A stretch of 64,000 nt of DNA from assembly GCA_025934645.1 (NCBI GenBank), contig JAICWY010000008.1, positions 1 through 64,000 on the forward strand. The letters run 5' to 3'. Source of the stretch: Vulcanimicrobiia bacterium (GTDB taxonomy: Bacteria > Vulcanimicrobiota > Vulcanimicrobiia > Vulcanimicrobiales > Vulcanimicrobiaceae). The notes under the pieces were generated by a model that did not search any database, had not been told where the DNA came from, and saw only the letters and a list, made by a program, of their open reading frames with translations. Every line of letters begins with the position of its first letter. Position 1 is the stretch's first letter. Below are positions 41,592-49,731 of this stretch, piece after piece. A program made the position numbers and the translations under genes.

Positions 41592-42058
41592 AGAAGCCGC
41601 CTTTCGGTCAGGTATCCGGCGCGCTCGTACACGGCGCGCGCGGCGGCGTTGTCTTCAGTCACCATCAACCCCATATACGGCAGTCCCCGGGCCCGTGCCT
41701 CATCTTCGGCGGCGGCCAGCAATTGTTTTGCTATACCTGCGCCGCGGGCCGCGGGTTCCACGGCCATGTACGCCACGAAACCTTGCGGCATGCGCGTCAC
41801 CTCGTCGGGCATCGTCAGCAACATGAGGAGAAATCCGGCCTGGACGCCGCCGCACTCGGCGATGAGCGCGAGATGCGGTTGATGGTAGACGAAGTCGAGC
41901 AAGCCGTCGTAGCTTGCCTCGAGCATCACTTGATTGGCGATGCGAAAGTGCGCCACGGAATCACCGAGGGTGCGTTTTCCGAGGTCCTCGATAAAGGCGC
42001 GATCGGCGAGCGCGGCCTGGCGGACCGCGGCGCGGCCGGTTATGCGGCGGCCTTCCAT
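41576..42058 (-). CDS. GNAT-family N-acetyltransferase
   Basis: 160 aa acetyl-CoA-dependent acyltransferase. The GNAT core has AYMAVEPAARGAGIAKQLLAA with the acetyl-CoA-binding (R/Q)xxGxG/A motif (RGAGIAK) and YMGLMVTEDNAAARAVYERAGY. The N-terminus has AFIEDLGKRTLGDSVAHFR. ATG 42058 overlaps hisC by 19 bases; longer frames would run through hisC. The substrate is unknown; many relatives acetylate ribosomal proteins or small amines. Confidence 0.87.
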   Translation of the reverse strand: MEGRRITGRAAVRQAALADRAFIEDLGKRTLGDSVAHFRIANQVMLEASYDGLLDFVYHQPHLALIAECGGVQAGFLLMLLTMPDEVTRMPQGFVAYMAVEPAARGAGIAKQLLAAAEDEARARGLPYMGLMVTEDNAAARAVYERAGYLTERRLLCKPL

Positions 42059-43131
42059 GCCGGCAGCAACTGTTCCAATGCATCGGCCAGCGCCGCGTTC
42101 TCCTCGGGCGAGCCGATCGTGATGCGCAGACGTCCGGGCATCCCGAGCGCGTCGCCCGATCGCACGATGATCCCGCGCGCAAGCAAATCTTCGTAGGCGC
42201 GCGTCGCGCTCACGGGCACCGATACGGCGTAAAAATTCGCTTCGGTCGGATACGCCTGCAGGCCGAGCGTCTCGATCTGTTTGTACATGAAAGCCTTGCC
42301 GGCCAGATTCGAAGCGAGACTCATCGCGACGAACTCTTCGTCGTCGAGCGCGCCGGCCGCGCCCAGCGCTGCCGGCCGCGAGATATTGAACGGCAGCCGC
42401 ACGCGGTTGAGCCAGCCTGCCAGCTCCACATCGGCGAAGCCGTAGCCGAACCGCAGTGACGCAAGGCCATAAACCTTCGACATCGTGCGCAGCACGATGG
42501 TGTTTTGACGTTCGCGCACGATGTCGGCCGCCTCGAACGTGCCTGCGCCCATGTATTCCCGGTAGGCCTGATCGACGAGCACCGTGACGCGTTCCGGCAC
42601 GCGCGCGAGGAACGAACGCCATGCATCGGGGGGAAGCGCGGTTCCCGTCGGATTGTTCGGATCGCAAATGAAGAGCAGCTTGGTGCGTTCCGTAACCGCT
42701 TCCAACATCGCATCGAGATCGTGCACGCCCTCGCGCAAAGGGACTTCAATCACTGCAGCGCCTTGAAGCACGGCGGCAAGTTTATAAAGCGAGAAGCTTG
42801 GCGTTGCCATCACCGCTTCATCACCCGCTTCCAGCAGCGTTTCGCACGCGATGTTTACCAGTTCGTTGCTGCCATGTCCGAGCACGACGTTCGAGGCGTG
42901 CAAGCCGTAAGGCGCCGCCAGACGTTCGCGTAATTCCGGATATGCATCGTCCAAATACAAATGCAAACGATCGATATGGCGCAGCGCCGCCATCGCTTTC
43001 GGTGAACTGCCGAGCGGATTTTCGTTCGACGCAAGTTTGATGATGCGCTCCAGGCCCAGCACCCGCTGCACTTCTTCAATCGTTTTACCGGGAACGTACG
43101 GCGCTAGTTTGCGCACCGTGGGTCTGCTCAT
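42040..43131 (-). CDS. hisC: Histidinol-phosphate aminotransferase
   Basis: 363 aa class I/II PLP aminotransferase. The PLP Lys is in RTMSKVYGLASLRFGY near residue 218. Other markers are LASNENPLGSSPKA, GHGSNELVNIACETLL and FICDPNNPTGT. Length and motifs fit HisC. Some family members act on aromatic amino acids or cobyrinic-type substrates, so the substrate is not absolutely fixed. ATG 43131 overlaps the pyrE stop by 4 bases. The histidine and pyrimidine routes both use PRPP; a shared operon could reflect that (inference). Confidence 0.9.
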   Translation of the reverse strand: MSRPTVRKLAPYVPGKTIEEVQRVLGLERIIKLASNENPLGSSPKAMAALRHIDRLHLYLDDAYPELRERLAAPYGLHASNVVLGHGSNELVNIACETLLEAGDEAVMATPSFSLYKLAAVLQGAAVIEVPLREGVHDLDAMLEAVTERTKLLFICDPNNPTGTALPPDAWRSFLARVPERVTVLVDQAYREYMGAGTFEAADIVRERQNTIVLRTMSKVYGLASLRFGYGFADVELAGWLNRVRLPFNISRPAALGAAGALDDEEFVAMSLASNLAGKAFMYKQIETLGLQAYPTEANFYAVSVPVSATRAYEDLLARGIIVRSGDALGMPGRLRITIGSPEENAALADALEQLLPAWKAAA

Positions 43132-43700
43132 TTATTGCGGCGCGAACCCGGATCGGTGATGCTCTCGCCGTTGCGGCACTGCGGACACTCTTGCGGCTCG
43201 TACGACACGATGGGCATATCCAGCAGCGCGTGCACCGGCACGCCGAACTCCGCCGGACCGCGCTGCACGATGACGCCGACACCGGCCACATCCGCGCCGG
43301 ACGCACGCACGACTTCGAGCACTTCTTTTACGGAACCGCCCGTCGTCACCACGTCTTCGACGACAAGCGCACGGTCCGAACGCGAGAGATGGAAGTTGCG
43401 CCGCAGCACCGCCGCGCCGTTCTCTTTCTCGACGAAGATCGCTTTGGTACCCAGCGCGCGCGCGACTTCATAACCCAGGACGATGCCGCCGATCGCCGCG
43501 CTCACGACGACCGTCGGCTTCACGCTCCGAAATGCGTCGGCGATTTTGCGTGCGACCGGTTCGACGATCGCCGGATCTTCCAAGATGCGGAATTTTTGAA
43601 TGAACCGGTTACTGTGCCGTCCGGAACTGAGTTTAAAGTGCCCTTCGAGCAGTGCGCCGCGATCTTTGAGTTCGCGTTCGAGATCCAGTGAAGCCATCAT
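43128..43700 (-). CDS. pyrE: Orotate phosphoribosyltransferase
   Basis: 190 aa. Joins orotate and PRPP to OMP. The PRPP-binding motif VEDVVTTGGS is near residue 115, and GHFKLSSGRHSNRFIQKF marks the N-terminal hood. The C-terminus has a CPQC pair with an extra tail. ATG at 43700 or 43697; overlaps both neighbours by 4 bases. Part of the pyrK-pyrD-pyrF-pyrE unit. Confidence 0.94.
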   Translation of the reverse strand: MMASLDLERELKDRGALLEGHFKLSSGRHSNRFIQKFRILEDPAIVEPVARKIADAFRSVKPTVVVSAAIGGIVLGYEVARALGTKAIFVEKENGAAVLRRNFHLSRSDRALVVEDVVTTGGSVKEVLEVVRASGADVAGVGVIVQRGPAEFGVPVHALLDMPIVSYEPQECPQCRNGESITDPGSRRNK

Positions 43701-44425
43701 GCCGTTACCTTTTGCATTTCATCGAGAATTGCGCGCGCGGCCGCAACCGGATCCGCAGCTTCGGTAATCGGACGTCCGACCACCAGATAGTCCGAACCGG
43801 CGCGCACCGCTTGCGAGGGCGTCATCACGCGCTGTTGGTCGCCGTGCGCGGATCCGCCCGGACGAATGCCCGGCGTAAGAGTGAGGAAGTCGCTGCCGAT
43901 CGCGGCTTTGATGCCGGCCGCTTCGTGCGCGCTGCAGACTACGCCGCTGCATCCCGAATCGCGCGCCAGACGCGCAAGGCGCATCGCGTTTTCAAGCGCA
44001 TCGCCGTGCAGGCCCACGTCGCTCAGGTCGCCGGCGCTCATGCTGGTCAGCACGGTGACTGCGAAAACGTGCGGAGGCGTCATGCCAAGCTCTTGCGCGC
44101 GTTCGCGCGCCGCATCGGCCGCCGCGCGCATCATCGCGCTTCCGCCCAAGGCGTGCACGTTAACGATATGCGTGCCGTGGCGCACGAGCTGTTTGATTGC
44201 GGCGGCTGCGGTGCGCGGAATATCGTGCACCTTCGCGTCGATGAAATGCCGCACGTCGCGCGCTTCCAGGTACGAGAAAATGCGTTCGCCGTATCCGTAA
44301 AGCGGCTCCATGCCGACCTTATAGACGAGATCGAGGTCGTATAGCGCGTCGACGAGTTGCTCTGCGCGATCGGGATTTGGAACGTCTAGGGCGACGACGA
44401 GTTGCGCCACGGGGTTATCCTTCAT
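43697..44425 (-). CDS. pyrF: Orotidine 5'-phosphate decarboxylase
   Basis: 242 aa TIM-barrel enzyme converting OMP to UMP. Catalytic K-x-D-K: the pattern is in DLVYKVGME and FIDAKVHDIPRTAAAA, with the DxKxxD signature. TPGIRPGGSAHGDQQRV near residue 190 and GRPITEAADP at the end are the phosphate-binding loops. ATG 44425 was taken because longer forms read antisense-like sequence inside pyrD. It overlaps pyrD by 11 bases. Confidence 0.94.
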   Translation of the reverse strand: MKDNPVAQLVVALDVPNPDRAEQLVDALYDLDLVYKVGMEPLYGYGERIFSYLEARDVRHFIDAKVHDIPRTAAAAIKQLVRHGTHIVNVHALGGSAMMRAAADAARERAQELGMTPPHVFAVTVLTSMSAGDLSDVGLHGDALENAMRLARLARDSGCSGVVCSAHEAAGIKAAIGSDFLTLTPGIRPGGSAHGDQQRVMTPSQAVRAGSDYLVVGRPITEAADPVAAARAILDEMQKVTA

Positions 44426-45374
44426 CTCCTTCGTACTGATACGGATTGGCAAATCCGACGTTGGCTTTGCCGACGATCTCGCGCAGCGAACGCACTCCGC
44501 GCGCGGCCAAATAGGCGTGCAGCTCTTCCACGATGCGCACCGGAATGCGCGGATCCGTGAAGTTGCCGGTGCCGATCGAGATTGCGCTTGCGCCGGCCAA
44601 GAGAAACTCCAGAGCGTCGCTCGCCGTTTCGATGCCGCCTTGTCCGACGATTGGAATGCGCACGGCGCGCGCGACCTCGTACACGGCAAGCACGGCGACC
44701 GGCCGGATCGCCGGACCCGACAAACCGCCGGTCACGTTCCCCAGCCGCGGTTTCCAGGCATTCACGTCGATCGCCATGCCGCGCACGGTGTTGATCACCG
44801 CCAGCGCATCGGCGCCGGCGGATTCCGCTTCGCGCGCGATGCCCGCGATGTCCGTCACATTCGGCGAAAGTTTGACGATCAGCGTTTTGTCCGTGGTGGC
44901 GCGCACGGTTTTTACTACGCGCGCGGTCAGGCGCGGGTCGCAAGCGAACGTCTCGCCCTCCGCGGCGACGTTCGGACACGAAATGTTCAGTTCGAGCGCG
45001 TGAATCTCGTCGCGCGCGGCAAGCCTCTCCGCGACATAGGCGTAATCGTCGACGGAAAAACCCGCGACGCTTCCGATCACGGCGCACGGACGCGAAGCGA
45101 ACTTTGCGACGTCGTGCTCCAAATACCAGTCGATGCCGGGGTTCTGCAAGCCTATCGCGTTAAGCATGCCCGCCGGGGTCTGCACCAGGCGCGGCGTCGG
45201 ATTGCCGAGCCGCGGGGCGCGTGTGACGCTCTTGAGCACCACGCCGCCGATCTTCGAAAGGTCGATGAACGGCGCGAACTCTTCTCCGGAACCATAACAG
45301 CCGCTGCCCATGAGCGTGGGATACGCCAGCTCGAGAGAGCCGATGCGCACGCTCAGATCGACATCCGTTACCAT
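44415..45374 (-). CDS. pyrD: Dihydroorotate dehydrogenase B, catalytic subunit
   Basis: 319 aa class 1B enzyme oxidising dihydroorotate to orotate with FMN. ELNISCPNV near residue 127 holds the catalytic Cys; LKSVTRAPRLGNPTPRL, VKLSPNVTDI and PIVGQGGIETASDALEFLLAGA are family sites. It pairs with PyrK, whose gene overlaps upstream by 7 bases. Class 1B passes electrons to NAD+ rather than quinone. Confidence 0.95.
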   Translation of the reverse strand: MVTDVDLSVRIGSLELAYPTLMGSGCYGSGEEFAPFIDLSKIGGVVLKSVTRAPRLGNPTPRLVQTPAGMLNAIGLQNPGIDWYLEHDVAKFASRPCAVIGSVAGFSVDDYAYVAERLAARDEIHALELNISCPNVAAEGETFACDPRLTARVVKTVRATTDKTLIVKLSPNVTDIAGIAREAESAGADALAVINTVRGMAIDVNAWKPRLGNVTGGLSGPAIRPVAVLAVYEVARAVRIPIVGQGGIETASDALEFLLAGASAISIGTGNFTDPRIPVRIVEELHAYLAARGVRSLREIVGKANVGFANPYQYEGDEG

Positions 45375-46192
45375 CGCAGCTCGTGCGCCCAAAATACGGG
45401 TCCCTCTTTGCAGATGCGCGCGTACACGACCTCGCTGCCGCCTTCGTCTTGACCGGGAAAGCCCGGCGCTTGCGCGCTGTTGCGGTCCAGCGGCACGACG
45501 CAGCCCCAGCAGCCGCCCACGCCGCACGCGAACGTTTCTTCCAAGGAGAGTTGCGCGGCAACGCCCAGCTCGCCGGCGACGAACGCCGTCGCGCGAAGCA
45601 TCGGCGACGGCCCGCACGCCAGAATCAGATCCGGTTTATCTTCGGTCGCAGCCAATGCTTGCGTGATGAAACCGCGATGCCCGAACGATCCGTCGTCGGT
45701 CGCGCATATCACTTCGCAACCTTCGCGTTCGAACCGCTCGCGGTCGACCAGCAATTCAGCGGTGCGCGCCCCGTAAAAAAGCCTCGTGCGTACGTGCGAA
45801 CGGACCAGCGCCTGGGCCGGAAGCAGCACTGAAGCGATACCAACGCCACCTGCAACGATCGCCACGTTTTTGGCACCATCGAGAGTGAAGCCGTTGCCGA
45901 GAGGGCCGCTCACCGAAAAACGATCGCCCTCGCGCAAACCGGCGAATTCGCGCGTGCGTGGACCGCAAACAAAAAACATTACGCTCGCGCGGTCGCCTTG
46001 AGCTTCGTATATGCCGAGCGCAACTGCCGCGCGTTCGCCGCCGGGCGGCACTGCCATTACAAACTGTCCGGGTTGCGTCACGGCGGCGAGCTGTGGAGCG
46101 TGAAAACCAAGGAGAACCACACCGGGCGCGAGTTCGGTTCGATCGAGAACTAGAACATCGTGCACGGATGCCGGCGACTGCAGCGCTCGCAT
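45368..46192 (-). CDS. pyrK: Dihydroorotate dehydrogenase B, electron transfer subunit
   Basis: About 274 aa FAD and [2Fe-2S] subunit passing electrons from PyrD to NAD+. The FAD region has QPGQFVMAVPPGGERAA; the NAD region has GGVGIASVLLPAQAL and LILACGPSPMLRA; the cluster ligands are FACGVGGCWGC plus the Cys of ARICKEGPVF. ATG 46192 gives the family start (SVHDVLVLDRTELAPGVVLL); TTG 46252 is longer and has no good site. First gene of the operon. The 145 bp before it also hold the promoter of the divergent 46-aa gene. Confidence 0.94.
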   Translation of the reverse strand: MRALQSPASVHDVLVLDRTELAPGVVLLGFHAPQLAAVTQPGQFVMAVPPGGERAAVALGIYEAQGDRASVMFFVCGPRTREFAGLREGDRFSVSGPLGNGFTLDGAKNVAIVAGGVGIASVLLPAQALVRSHVRTRLFYGARTAELLVDRERFEREGCEVICATDDGSFGHRGFITQALAATEDKPDLILACGPSPMLRATAFVAGELGVAAQLSLEETFACGVGGCWGCVVPLDRNSAQAPGFPGQDEGGSEVVYARICKEGPVFWAHELRW

Positions 46193-46337
46193 GCCGTGGG
46201 CATTCTCGGAACCGCCATGACATACTTGCGTAACAAAACTTTTAATCTCCAATGCGACTAAAGACTGAACTTCTTCCTCGATTTAGCCGTTAATGGGTAT
46301 AGAACCAGAAAAATTCGGAAAGGAGGGTCCACGAAAA

Positions 46338-46478
46338 ATGGCAGGTCTGATGGTCTTCAAATCGTTAGCCGACGCGCTGCGAGCGGGCTACCAGGTTTAC
46401 GACCGCACGTCCGACGGATATTTGGTTCGGACGAGAACTGCGGCTGGATGGGCAATAGCCCTGGTCAGTTGCAGATGA
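46338..46478 (+). CDS. Conserved-looking 46-aa protein
   Basis: Small protein: helix (MVFKSLADALRAGYQVYDR), then short strands (GYLVRTRTAAGWAIALV) and a basic end. Not recognised as a named family. The start at ATG 46338 is favoured over ATG 46293 by AAAGGAGGG 8-10 bases upstream, the strongest Shine-Dalgarno in the window. A strong intrinsic terminator begins 18 bases after its stop, so it forms a complete one-gene unit. Confidence 0.7.
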   Translation: MAGLMVFKSLADALRAGYQVYDRTSDGYLVRTRTAAGWAIALVSCR

Positions 46479-46495
46479 CAGGATCCTCCGGCTGT

Positions 46496-46532
46496 AAAAA
46501 GGCCCCTGGTAACGCAGGGGCCTTTTTGTTTT
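46496..46532 (+). terminator. Strong intrinsic (bidirectional) terminator
   Basis: GGCCCCTG (46501-46508) pairs with CAGGGGCC (46515-46522) around loop GTAACG, extended by AAAAA/TTTTT on the outside and followed by TTTTTGTTTT. It terminates the 46-aa gene; the mirror run of A (46496-46500) makes it usable for the minus-strand gene 46531-47118 as well, whose stop codon overlaps it. Confidence 0.92.
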
Positions 46533-47118
46533 ATCTCACGTCCGGCGGAGGCGCCGGTTTTTCGAGTTCCGTGGTCGGACCGGGCCGCCAAGCGTAAGGA
46601 CCGGGCGGCACGTCCTGCGGCGGAGCCCCGAAGGGTGGGGGCGCCTGATATTGCTGTCCGCTCGGCTGCTGCTGGGAACCGGGCTGCGGCGGAGGCCCGA
46701 AGGCGAACCGTGCGCCCGACATCATGGCGATGATGATCTGGGCGATACCGATGAAGAGCGGGATGAGTCCGCCGAGCAGCCAGGGCCCCGGACGTCCCGG
46801 GTTGATGAACGAGAGCCCGACGACCAGCGCAAAGCCGATCATCGAGAGCGTCACGCCTTTGCGCAGAGCGCGGTCAGCGTGAAACTGACCGTATGCGTCG
46901 ACGCCATAGTCCGGCACGCATCCACCCTGCGGCGGCATCGCGTACGGACCGGCGCGCCGGCTCCAGCGCGTATCGGGCGGCGGCACCATGCCCCGGCGGA
47001 TCATCTCCACGCGTTCCTGATGCGCGAACACGCGGTTGACGATGACGTACGACAGCGGTAATCCGAAGATGACCACGATGCCGACGATGGGGACCAGAAC
47101 GTCTGCGAGATTTTCCAT
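46531..47118 (-). CDS. DUF6249-like membrane protein with Pro/Gln-rich tail
   Basis: 195 aa. N-terminal helix (VLVPIVGIVVIFGLPLSYVIV) with a cytoplasmic ERVEMIRRGMVPPP segment matches DUF6249-type membrane proteins. Two further helices (VTLSMIGFALVVGLSF and LLGGLIPLFIGIAQIIIAMM) are followed by a disordered tail rich in Pro, Gln and Gly (residues 140-195). ATG 47118 is 3 bases past the DUF4097 gene stop. Function unknown; its place beside the sigma factor suggests envelope regulation. Confidence 0.75.
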   Translation of the reverse strand: MENLADVLVPIVGIVVIFGLPLSYVIVNRVFAHQERVEMIRRGMVPPPDTRWSRRAGPYAMPPQGGCVPDYGVDAYGQFHADRALRKGVTLSMIGFALVVGLSFINPGRPGPWLLGGLIPLFIGIAQIIIAMMSGARFAFGPPPQPGSQQQPSGQQYQAPPPFGAPPQDVPPGPYAWRPGPTTELEKPAPPPDVR

Positions 47119-47121
47119 GGC

Positions 47122-47991
47122 TTAGCGGGCTCCGTTCGAGGTGATATGAATGCTTCCGTCTTGTGTCGTGACTTGGAGCGAGCCGCCGCCCGCGCCGACT
47201 GTATAGTCGCCGCTCGACGCGTCGTCGTCGCCCCGTTGCGCCCGCCGGCCGTCGAACGTTAGCCGTCCGTCACCGGTCCGGGCATGCACAGCGAGATTTG
47301 CGTTCGGGGCGAACGCGACGGTGATGGACCCGTCGCCGCTTTGCAGCGTTCCGCCTCCGGTTTGCAGATTATCCGCGTGAATCGATCCGTCTTTGGTACT
47401 CGCGTCCAGCGCGGCGGCGCTGACGTTATCGAGCGTCAAGCGTCCGTCGTCGGATGCCAGCGTCAGGTTTTGCGTGCGCACATCGGTCGCCGTAATGTGT
47501 CCGTCGACTGAATGCACGCGCACCGCGCCGTTCAAGCCGCTGATCTCGGCAGCCGAACAGCGCTGCACGTCGAGCTGCGCGCCTGCCGGCACTTGCACTT
47601 CAATCCGCTCGTCCAAGTAGCCGAACATCACGTTCAAATGCGAGTTACCGGGCCGGACGATCGAGACTCCGCCGGCGATCCGCGCCACTTGCAGCGGCGC
47701 GCGTTTTTCGTTGCCCCACATCCAGCCTTGGGCAACCGTTGCATCGGTCACGTGCACTTTGCCGTCGGCCGATACGGCGACGTCGACGCGTGAATCCGGA
47801 TCGTCCACCACGACGCGCGGTGAATTGCCGGCATCGATCGGAGCAAACGCTTTACCTTGCTCCGCCGTGCGGTGCATGCCGGCCGCGTTTACGGTGAAAT
47901 TGTGGCCGTTGACGAGCCATACGATCGCGCCGGCCACGAACACTTCGGCTGCCAGAAGGACGGCGATGATGCCGCCGCGTGAATAACGCAT
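47122..47991 (-). CDS. DUF4097 beta-helix-like envelope protein
   Basis: 289 aa with an N-terminal membrane anchor (GGIIAVLLAAEVFVAGAIVWLV), then a repetitive region (about 130-285) of DG-S/H-I-x-A units: VHSVDGHITATDV, ASDDGRLTLDNV, STKDGSIHADNL, QSGDGSITVAFA and TQDGSIHITSNG. This fits the DUF4097 adhesin-like right-handed beta-helix. ATG 47991 is chosen; GTG 48054 is longer but adds an Arg-rich tail. It is divergent from the sigma factor gene by 84 bp and co-oriented with the DUF6249-like gene. Confidence 0.85.
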   Translation of the reverse strand: MRYSRGGIIAVLLAAEVFVAGAIVWLVNGHNFTVNAAGMHRTAEQGKAFAPIDAGNSPRVVVDDPDSRVDVAVSADGKVHVTDATVAQGWMWGNEKRAPLQVARIAGGVSIVRPGNSHLNVMFGYLDERIEVQVPAGAQLDVQRCSAAEISGLNGAVRVHSVDGHITATDVRTQNLTLASDDGRLTLDNVSAAALDASTKDGSIHADNLQTGGGTLQSGDGSITVAFAPNANLAVHARTGDGRLTFDGRRAQRGDDDASSGDYTVGAGGGSLQVTTQDGSIHITSNGAR

Positions 47992-48075
47992 GCCCCATAT
48001 ACGGAACCGCGCCCGCCATGTTTCAGCGGAGCGCAGGCCGGCGGCGCGAAACATCGGGCTGTACGCACGCGTACA

Positions 48076-48666
48076 GTGAACGTGGCGGCAGCGCTTTTGG
48101 AGGCTCCTCTCATCCAGTCAATCGACGACGACCAGGCGTTGGTATCGGCGGCCATGGGCGGCCGGCCGGACGCGTTCGGCACGCTCGTCGAGCGGTACGA
48201 TCGCGCCGTCTACCACCTGGCGTACCGGACGCTGCGCGACCAAGAAGAGGCGCGGGACGTCGCCCAAGAGGCATTCTTCAAAGCGTACCGCAGCCTGCGC
48301 ACATTCAGGCCCGGCTCCAAGTTCTCGACCTGGATCTTCGCCATCGCCTACCACGCCTGTTGCGATCGCCTCGCGCGCCGCAAGCGCTACTCGAACGACG
48401 AGCTGCCCGAGCGGGCCGATCCGGGCGCCGGCCCGGAGCAGCAGGCCATCGCAGGCGACGAGGCGCGGCGGCTGCGTGCCGCCATCGAAGCGCTTCCGGA
48501 AAAGTACCGCACGGTCATCACGCTCTACCACTTGCAGGGCCGCCAGTACGACGAAATTGCCGAGGTGCTGGGTATTCCAATGGGAACGGTGAAAACGCAC
48601 TTGTTCCGCGCCAAAGAACAGCTGCGGCGCCTGCTCGCGCAGGGTGCCGCCGGAGTCGAACAATGA
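48076..48666 (+). CDS. ECF-type RNA polymerase sigma factor
   Basis: 196 aa sigma-70 family, extracytoplasmic-function type. Region 2 has VERYDRAVYHLAYRTLRDQEEARDVAQEAFFKAYRSL with RPGSKFSTWIFAIAYH; region 4 has LPEKYRTVITLYHLQGRQYDEIAEVLGIPMGTVKTHLFRAKEQLRR. Sigma regions 1 and 3 are absent, as expected. GTG 48076 is the likely start. ATGA overlap with the next gene implies translational coupling to a putative partner membrane protein. Confidence 0.93.
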   Translation: MNVAAALLEAPLIQSIDDDQALVSAAMGGRPDAFGTLVERYDRAVYHLAYRTLRDQEEARDVAQEAFFKAYRSLRTFRPGSKFSTWIFAIAYHACCDRLARRKRYSNDELPERADPGAGPEQQAIAGDEARRLRAAIEALPEKYRTVITLYHLQGRQYDEIAEVLGIPMGTVKTHLFRAKEQLRRLLAQGAAGVEQ

Positions 48667-49034
48667 AATCCTACGACAGCGACGACGAACTGGAACGCGC
48701 GCTCTTCGCGCTCGAATTGGAAGAGCCGCCCGCGGATTTGCGGGCCTCGATTCTTACAGCGACGATCTACCGTCCGCCGCTCCCGGTCAAGCCGTGGGAA
48801 GTTTGGGCGCTCGGCGCGGCGTGCGCTCTGCTCGTGTGGCTGCTTGTCGCGGTGTCTCAAGGCGCGGCGGCTCCGGCGATGGCGGCGCTCACCGGCTACC
48901 TGTCCGAGGGCCTCGCATCGTTCGCTCAGCCGGCGACCTTCTTCTGGATCGCCGTGGGCGGCGGGGCCGTCGTGTGGATCTCTCAGTTGAATTTAACGTT
49001 GGCACCGGGGGCCCAGCAAGCGCAACGCCGATAA
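48663..49034 (+). CDS. Small two-helix membrane protein, possible anti-sigma factor
   Basis: 123 aa. An acidic N-terminal cytoplasmic stretch (DSDDELERALFALELEEPPADL) precedes two membrane helices (VWALGAACALLVWLLVAVSQ and FFWIAVGGGAVVWISQL). It overlaps the sigma gene (ATGA), the usual place for an anti-sigma factor. The N-terminal part lacks a ZAS zinc motif (no HxxxCxxC), so an anti-sigma role is inferred only from position. A two-component pair follows in 9 bases. Confidence 0.65.
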   Translation: MKSYDSDDELERALFALELEEPPADLRASILTATIYRPPLPVKPWEVWALGAACALLVWLLVAVSQGAAAPAMAALTGYLSEGLASFAQPATFFWIAVGGGAVVWISQLNLTLAPGAQQAQRR

Positions 49035-49043
49035 TGCTACCGT

Positions 49044-49724
49044 ATGGAAAAGGCGGAGAACGCATACCGGATCCTCGTCGTTGAAGACGATGCGGCCATC
49101 GGCCGCGTGCTGCAGCTGGAGCTCGAGCACGAAGGCTATCGCGTAGAACTCGCACGCGACGGACTCTCCGGTCTGGAACGCGCGCTCAAAGAACCGGATC
49201 TGGTCATCCTGGATCTCATGCTTCCTCGAATGGACGGCATGGAAGTCTGCAAACGCGTGCGCGCGAAGAGCCGCGTGCCGATTATCATGCTCACGGCAAA
49301 GGATCGCGTACCGGATCGCGTCGCCGGGCTGGACATGGGCGCGGACGATTATCTTACCAAGCCGTTCTCTACCGACGAACTGCTCGCGCGGGTGCGTGCG
49401 CGGCTGCGCGACAAAGAGCCCGCGGTCAACGTCATCACCTACCGCGACCTGATCATGGATCGCGACCGCCATGAAGTCTCGCGCGCCGGCACGCCCATCG
49501 CACTGACCGCGAAGGAGTACGCCCTGCTCGAGTATCTGCTGCTGCACCGCAATAAGGTCCACTCGCGCGACGAACTTTTCAACGGCGTGTGGGGCAGCGA
49601 TTTTCTGGGCGACTCGAATTTGATCGACGTGTACATCCGCTATCTGCGCGGCAAGATCGACGAAGGTTTCGACGACAAACTGATCACGACCGTCCGCGGC
49701 GTCGGCTACACGATCAAAGACTGA
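49044..49724 (+). CDS. OmpR/PhoB-family response regulator
   Basis: 226 aa. Receiver domain residues about 8-120 with acidic patch VEDDAA, phospho-acceptor Asp in LVILDLMLPRMDGM and Lys in DYLTKPFSTDELLARV. The winged-helix domain (about 130-225) has LTAKEYALLEYLLLHRNKV, DVYIRYLRGKID and TTVRGVGYTIKD. It is followed 7 bases later by the cognate kinase. Confidence 0.96.
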   Translation: MEKAENAYRILVVEDDAAIGRVLQLELEHEGYRVELARDGLSGLERALKEPDLVILDLMLPRMDGMEVCKRVRAKSRVPIIMLTAKDRVPDRVAGLDMGADDYLTKPFSTDELLARVRARLRDKEPAVNVITYRDLIMDRDRHEVSRAGTPIALTAKEYALLEYLLLHRNKVHSRDELFNGVWGSDFLGDSNLIDVYIRYLRGKIDEGFDDKLITTVRGVGYTIKD

Positions 49725-49731
49725 CGCGGCG

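Noticed and set aside
41576-42667. A 363-aa form of the acetyltransferase
   Set aside because: The extra N-terminal part is the wrong frame of hisC; the GNAT family length is met from 42058.
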